From assembly GCF_000499385.1 (NCBI RefSeq), contig NW_013653646.1, positions 2,501 to 12,500 on the forward strand: a stretch of 10,000 nucleotides of DNA, given 5' to 3'. A program made the position numbers and the translations under genes. A model generated the notes under the pieces. It made no database searches, was not told where the DNA came from, and saw only the letters and a program-made list of their open reading frames with translations. Of the stretch, positions 7,411 through 10,000 are shown one piece after another (within the stretch, counting starts at the first letter, position 1; each line of letters begins with the position of its first letter). The stretch is from Eimeria necatrix (taxonomy: Eukaryota; Apicomplexa; Conoidasida; Eucoccidiorida; Eimeriidae).

Positions 7411-7491
7411 GTTTAGGGTTTAGGGTTTAGGGTTTAGGGTTTAGGGTTTAGGGCTTGCGGCGAAGGGTTTAGGATCTAGGGTTTAGGGTTT
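7411..7491 (+). repeat. Telomere-like (TTTAGGG)n array plus degenerate copy
   Basis: Six heptamers (7411-7453) in TTTAGGG orientation, a short insert CTTGCGGCGAA, then degenerate units containing TTTAGGATCTAGGG (7464-7491). Orientation is opposite to the three arrays just to the left. Confidence 0.92.
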
Positions 7492-7557
7492 GTAATCGTT
7501 CAAAAGCGAGGGAGCGCCTATGGCTTGCTGTGCCTCAGACCGTCTGGCCGCTGTACC

Positions 7558-7593
7558 TAGGGTTTAGGGTTTAGGGTTTAGGGTTTAGGGTTT
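7558..7593 (+). repeat. Telomere-like (TTTAGGG)n array
   Basis: Five heptamers, the rightmost array of the cluster, after a unique spacer (7492-7557). Beyond it the sequence becomes AT-rich and then CTG-rich. Confidence 0.93.
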
Positions 7594-7694
7594 GCCAGCA
7601 AAGTAAACCCCAAAGAACTGTAATTTTTTCTAAATATTTATTTCTGTTCAAGATTTTCATTGTTGTTTCTTCATGCACACAAAACCTCGAAAGA

Positions 7695-7751
<57 letters not shown>

Positions 7752-8129
7752 AACTTAGCGTTTGTTGGCATTGTTTTTGTGTTCGCTGTTGCTGCCAGCT
7801 TCAGGCCTTCGCCGGCCGCCGGTGCTAGGGCTGCCGCTGCTGTTGATGCTGCTGTTGCTGTTGCTTCTGCTGCTGCTGCTGTTGCTGCTGCTTCTGCTGC
7901 TGCTGCTGCTGCAGCTTCTGGGGCTCCTGGTGTCGTTGCTGCTGAGCCCCTGCTGCCTCTAGTTGACCTTTGCTGCTGCACCTGCTGCCTGGACTCTGCT
8001 GCTGCTGCTGCCCTCCAGGAGGTTGTTGCAGCCTCTGCTTAGCGTGTGCTGCTGCTGCTGCTGCTGCTGCAGCGTAGCCTCAGCAGCAGCAGGCTGCTGC
8101 TCTTGCTGCTGCTGCTGCGGCCTCCTGCA
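7594..8129. other. Repeat-rich region downstream of the MAPEG gene; no gene supported
   Basis: An AT-rich unique stretch (7600-7695) precedes a CTG run of about 17 units (7696-7747). Then come 380 bp of interrupted CTG/TTG-type sequence with GCCGGCCGCCGG around 7810. Long open frames on both strands are Ala, Leu or Cys repeats, and the one with a hydrophobic beginning (near 7749) lacks an ATG. On the minus strand part of this region would be the 3' UTR of the MAPEG gene. Confidence 0.6.
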
Positions 8130-8251
8130 TCAGGCGCTGCGCAGCAGCTGAATGGCCTCTAGTAGAGTTGTGGCTGAGACATAACAAACGCAGATGAGCC
8201 AGCTCCCCCGCTGTTGCTGCTGCTGCTGTGCTGCTGCTGCTGCTGCTGCGG

Positions 8252-8289
<38 letters not shown>

Positions 8290-8379
8290 AATTGCTCACC
8301 CATGCATATCAGCAATCCTACGAGCTGGAAGGAACCCCACTTCCGATTTGCAGCTTCACCTGGTAGCAGCCCAAAGGCA

Positions 8380-8416
<37 letters not shown>

Positions 8417-9359
8417 CAGCGGCATTTTGTTGCAAATCTCCTGCCGGCTACCCAGTTAGCTAGCTAGGTAGCTAGCTAGGCAGCTAGCTAGGCAGCTAGC
8501 TAGGTAGCTAGCTAGCTAGGTAGGTGGCTAGCTGGCTAGCTAACCGCTGAAGTAGCTGTCTAAGAGGCCCCCTTCGTGTGTAGCTAGCTAGCTCCTCAAG
8601 TCCAGCTAGCTGGCCAGCTAGCTGTTAAGTCATTTGGCTAGCTAGCCATGTCCTTAGAGAGCTTCTCAGCCAACTATCTCTGCGATTCTGGCTAGCTAGC
8701 TAAGTTTGCCTGTCTGCGTAGCTAGCTAAGAAGCTCCCCTAGCATGTGGCTAGCTAGCCAGGAAGCTCTCTAAGTGATTGCCTGGCTAGCCAAGAAGCTA
8801 GCCAGCTAGCTGCCTAGCTAGCTAAGAAGCTCTCTCAGCATCAGGGCAGCTAGCTAGCCAGCTTTCCAGCTAGCTCTCCAGCTAGCTCTGTACGTTCCTG
8901 GCTAGCTAGCCCAAAAGCTCTGCAACTATCTGGCTAGCTAGCTAAGAAACTCGGCAGCTAGCTAGCTAGCTAGCTAGCTAGCTGCTACATAGCCCCCTAC
9001 GCGTCCAGCTAGGAGTCCACGAAGTCCGCCACCTCGAAAGCTAGCTAGCCAGCTAGCTAGCCAGCTAGCTAGCTAGCACGCCCGCCAGCTAGGTACATGG
9101 CTAGCTAGCTGGCTAGCTAGGTAGCTGGCTAGCTAGCTAGGTAGGTAGCTGGCTAGCTAGGTAGCTGGCTAGCTAGCTAGCTAGGTAGCTGGCTAGCTAG
9201 CTAGCTAGCTAGCTAGCTGCTGACCTGAGTAGTAGCCGAGGGCGTAGACGAAAGTGCCGAGGAGAAACAAAAGGCCTCCGAAGGCCGAAGCCAACGGACT
9301 CGCGAGGCCCCCAGCCAGCAGCAAAGGAATGAACACTGTGTACATCTCCACGGCGTGCT

Positions 9360-9396
<37 letters not shown>

Positions 9397-9492
9397 GCCA
9401 TGCAGCAGCAGCCACGGGCCGTGCAGCAACAGCAGCAGGAGCCCATGCAGCTGCAGCAGCGGCAGCAGCAGCAACAAAAGCGGTATCAGCCT

Positions 9493-9529
<37 letters not shown>

Positions 9530-9867
9530 GCCATGCAGCAGCAGCCACGGGCCGTGCAGCAACAGCAGCAGGAGCCCATGCAGCTGCAGCAGCGGCAGCA
9601 GCAGCAACAAAAGCGGTATCAGCAGCAGCAGCAGCAGCTGCTGCAGCAGCAGCAGCAGCAGCAGCTGCAGCAGCAGCAGCTGCTGCAGCAGCAGCAGCAG
9701 CAGCAGCTGCAGCAGCAGCAGCTGCTGCAGCAGCGGAAAGCCATGCAGCAGCAGCCACGGCCGTGCAGCAACAGCAGCAGCAGCCCATGCAGCTGCAGCA
9801 GCGGCAGCAGCAGCAACAAAAGCGGTAACAGCAGCAGCAGCAGCACAAGCAGCAGCAGCAGCAGCAC

Positions 9868-9904
<37 letters not shown>

Positions 9905-10000
9905 TCTCGCCTGGTGGGCTCTTTGGTAGCAATTGAACAAATCGCATTCTCTGGCGGAGAGCCGCAGCAAACTGGCGTTGGCGTCTTCGCTGAGGTCTCC
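8130..10000 (-). CDS. MGST3: MAPEG-family membrane protein, microsomal glutathione S-transferase 3-like (5' partial)
   Basis: Proposed exons on the minus strand are (>10000)-9911, 9357-9225, 8359-8300 and 8173-8130 (TGA 8132-8130). The joined protein has a loop, then ECDLFNCYQRAHQ|HAVEMYTVF, LAGGLASPLASAFGG, FVYALGYYS|GEAANRKWGS and LLICM|ATTLLEAIQLLRSA. MGST3 counterparts are FNCIQRAHQNTLEVY, ASGLGLAW and YAYGYYTGEP. Phases agree at every join: 0, then G|GT, then G|CC. Family role: small integral membrane proteins that conjugate or reduce lipid electrophiles with glutathione. The hydrophobic stretches of the second and third exons fit transmembrane helices 3-4. The first intron starts GC instead of GT (CAG|GCGAGA). 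The Asn usually five residues after RAHQ-type Arg positions in this family is His here. About 108 residues are in the window; the first membrane segment lies beyond it. The exact activity is inferred. Confidence 0.87.
8211..8289 (-). repeat. CAG-type run in MAPEG intron 3
   Basis: CTG on the plus strand with TTG and GTG interruptions, CAG on the gene strand, filling most of the 126-bp intron (8299-8174) between donor GTGAGC and acceptor TTTGTTATGTCTCAG. Confidence 0.85.
8376..8417 (-). repeat. CTG-type run near the 3' end of MAPEG intron 2
   Basis: About 13 CTG units on the gene strand lie shortly before the acceptor TGGGCTGCTACCAG (AG 8361-8360). Confidence 0.8.
8456..9218 (-). repeat. (GCTA)n tetranucleotide array in MAPEG intron 2
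   Basis: About 760 bp of GCTAGCTA-type units with unique inserts, for example at 8535-8580, 8600-8640, 8650-8690 and 8985-9040. It is purest at both ends. Recurrent inserts contain AAGCTC(T/C) or (T)CCTAGC. It fills most of the 865-bp intron (9224-8360). It is the same repeat type as importin intron 4 (1744-2240), in an unrelated gene on the other strand. Confidence 0.93.
9361..9910 (-). repeat. 98-bp minisatellite embedded in CAG/CTG runs, MAPEG intron 1
   Basis: A unit starting CGGAAAGCCATGCAGCAG and ending CAACAAAAGCGGTA(T/A)CAG occurs three times, at 9391-9488, 9524-9622 and 9734-9831. The third copy lacks one G in CACGGGCCGTG. CAG runs separate the copies. Between copies 2 and 3 (9623-9733) a CAG/CTG block repeats with alternating CAGCAG and CTGCTG, giving inverted repeats. 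The whole lies in the intron that starts with GC. Confidence 0.88.

Noticed and set aside
6991..7593. A true chromosome end
   Set aside because: Arrays are short, in both orientations, and flanked on both sides by coding sequence; they are interstitial.
7749..8042. Plus-strand frame with a hydrophobic, signal-peptide-like beginning followed by Ala runs
   Set aside because: No ATG start, dissolves into CTG-type repeat, and an equally long minus-strand frame exists. No family match.
9361..9910. CRISPR-like array of repeats and spacers
   Set aside because: Repeats are 98 bp with CAG-run spacers, inside a eukaryotic intron; no cas-like gene or unique spacers.

Overview
The window is eukaryotic nuclear DNA, most likely from a chicken-type coccidian of the genus Eimeria (Apicomplexa). 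Three things point there. Trinucleotide (CAG/CTG)n runs occur in introns, exons and spacers. Arrays of the heptamer TTTAGGG/CCCTAAA, the coccidian telomere unit, sit inside the sequence and not at an end. The proteins carry homopolymer runs of Ser, Ala and Gln. The genus is an inference; the exon-intron structure and the repeats are read directly.

Almost every long open frame here is a by-product of CTG/CAG runs. After discarding these and joining short non-repetitive blocks by splice sites and phase, three conserved genes remain. (1) Plus strand, 1-2449: the last five exons of an importin-beta family nuclear import receptor, closest to importin-4/Kap123. (2) Minus strand, 6983-4821: a TIM44 homologue, the mitochondrial inner-membrane protein that tethers mtHsp70 to the TIM23 translocase. 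It has an Arg/Ala-rich presequence and a C-terminal Tim44 domain split over several exons. (3) Minus strand, 10000-8130: the 3' part of a MAPEG-family membrane protein resembling microsomal glutathione S-transferase 3, with one apparent GC-AG intron. Genes 1 and 2 converge on a gene-free 2.4 kb spacer; genes 2 and 3 are in tandem. They share no pathway and look like an ordinary housekeeping neighbourhood.

Layout: 1-2449 importin exons, with introns of CTG runs, a 33-42 bp minisatellite, a telomere-like array and a (GCTA)n array; 2447-4820 spacer with CAG/CTG inverted repeats, about 800 bp dominated by GGGGGCCCCC palindromes, a short telomere-like array and AT palindromes; 4821-6983 TIM44; 6991-7593 a cluster of telomere-like arrays that changes orientation midway, with hairpin-forming spacers; 7594-8129 repeat-rich sequence with no gene seen; 8130-10000 the MAPEG gene, with a second (GCTA)n array and a 98-bp minisatellite in its introns.

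The main novelty is how the repeats are built into gene structure. A telomere-like array supplies the importin stop codon, another abuts an importin 3' splice site, another lies 7 bp from the TIM44 start codon, and several 3' splice sites are simply the CAG that ends an intronic CTG run. No new multi-gene system was found.
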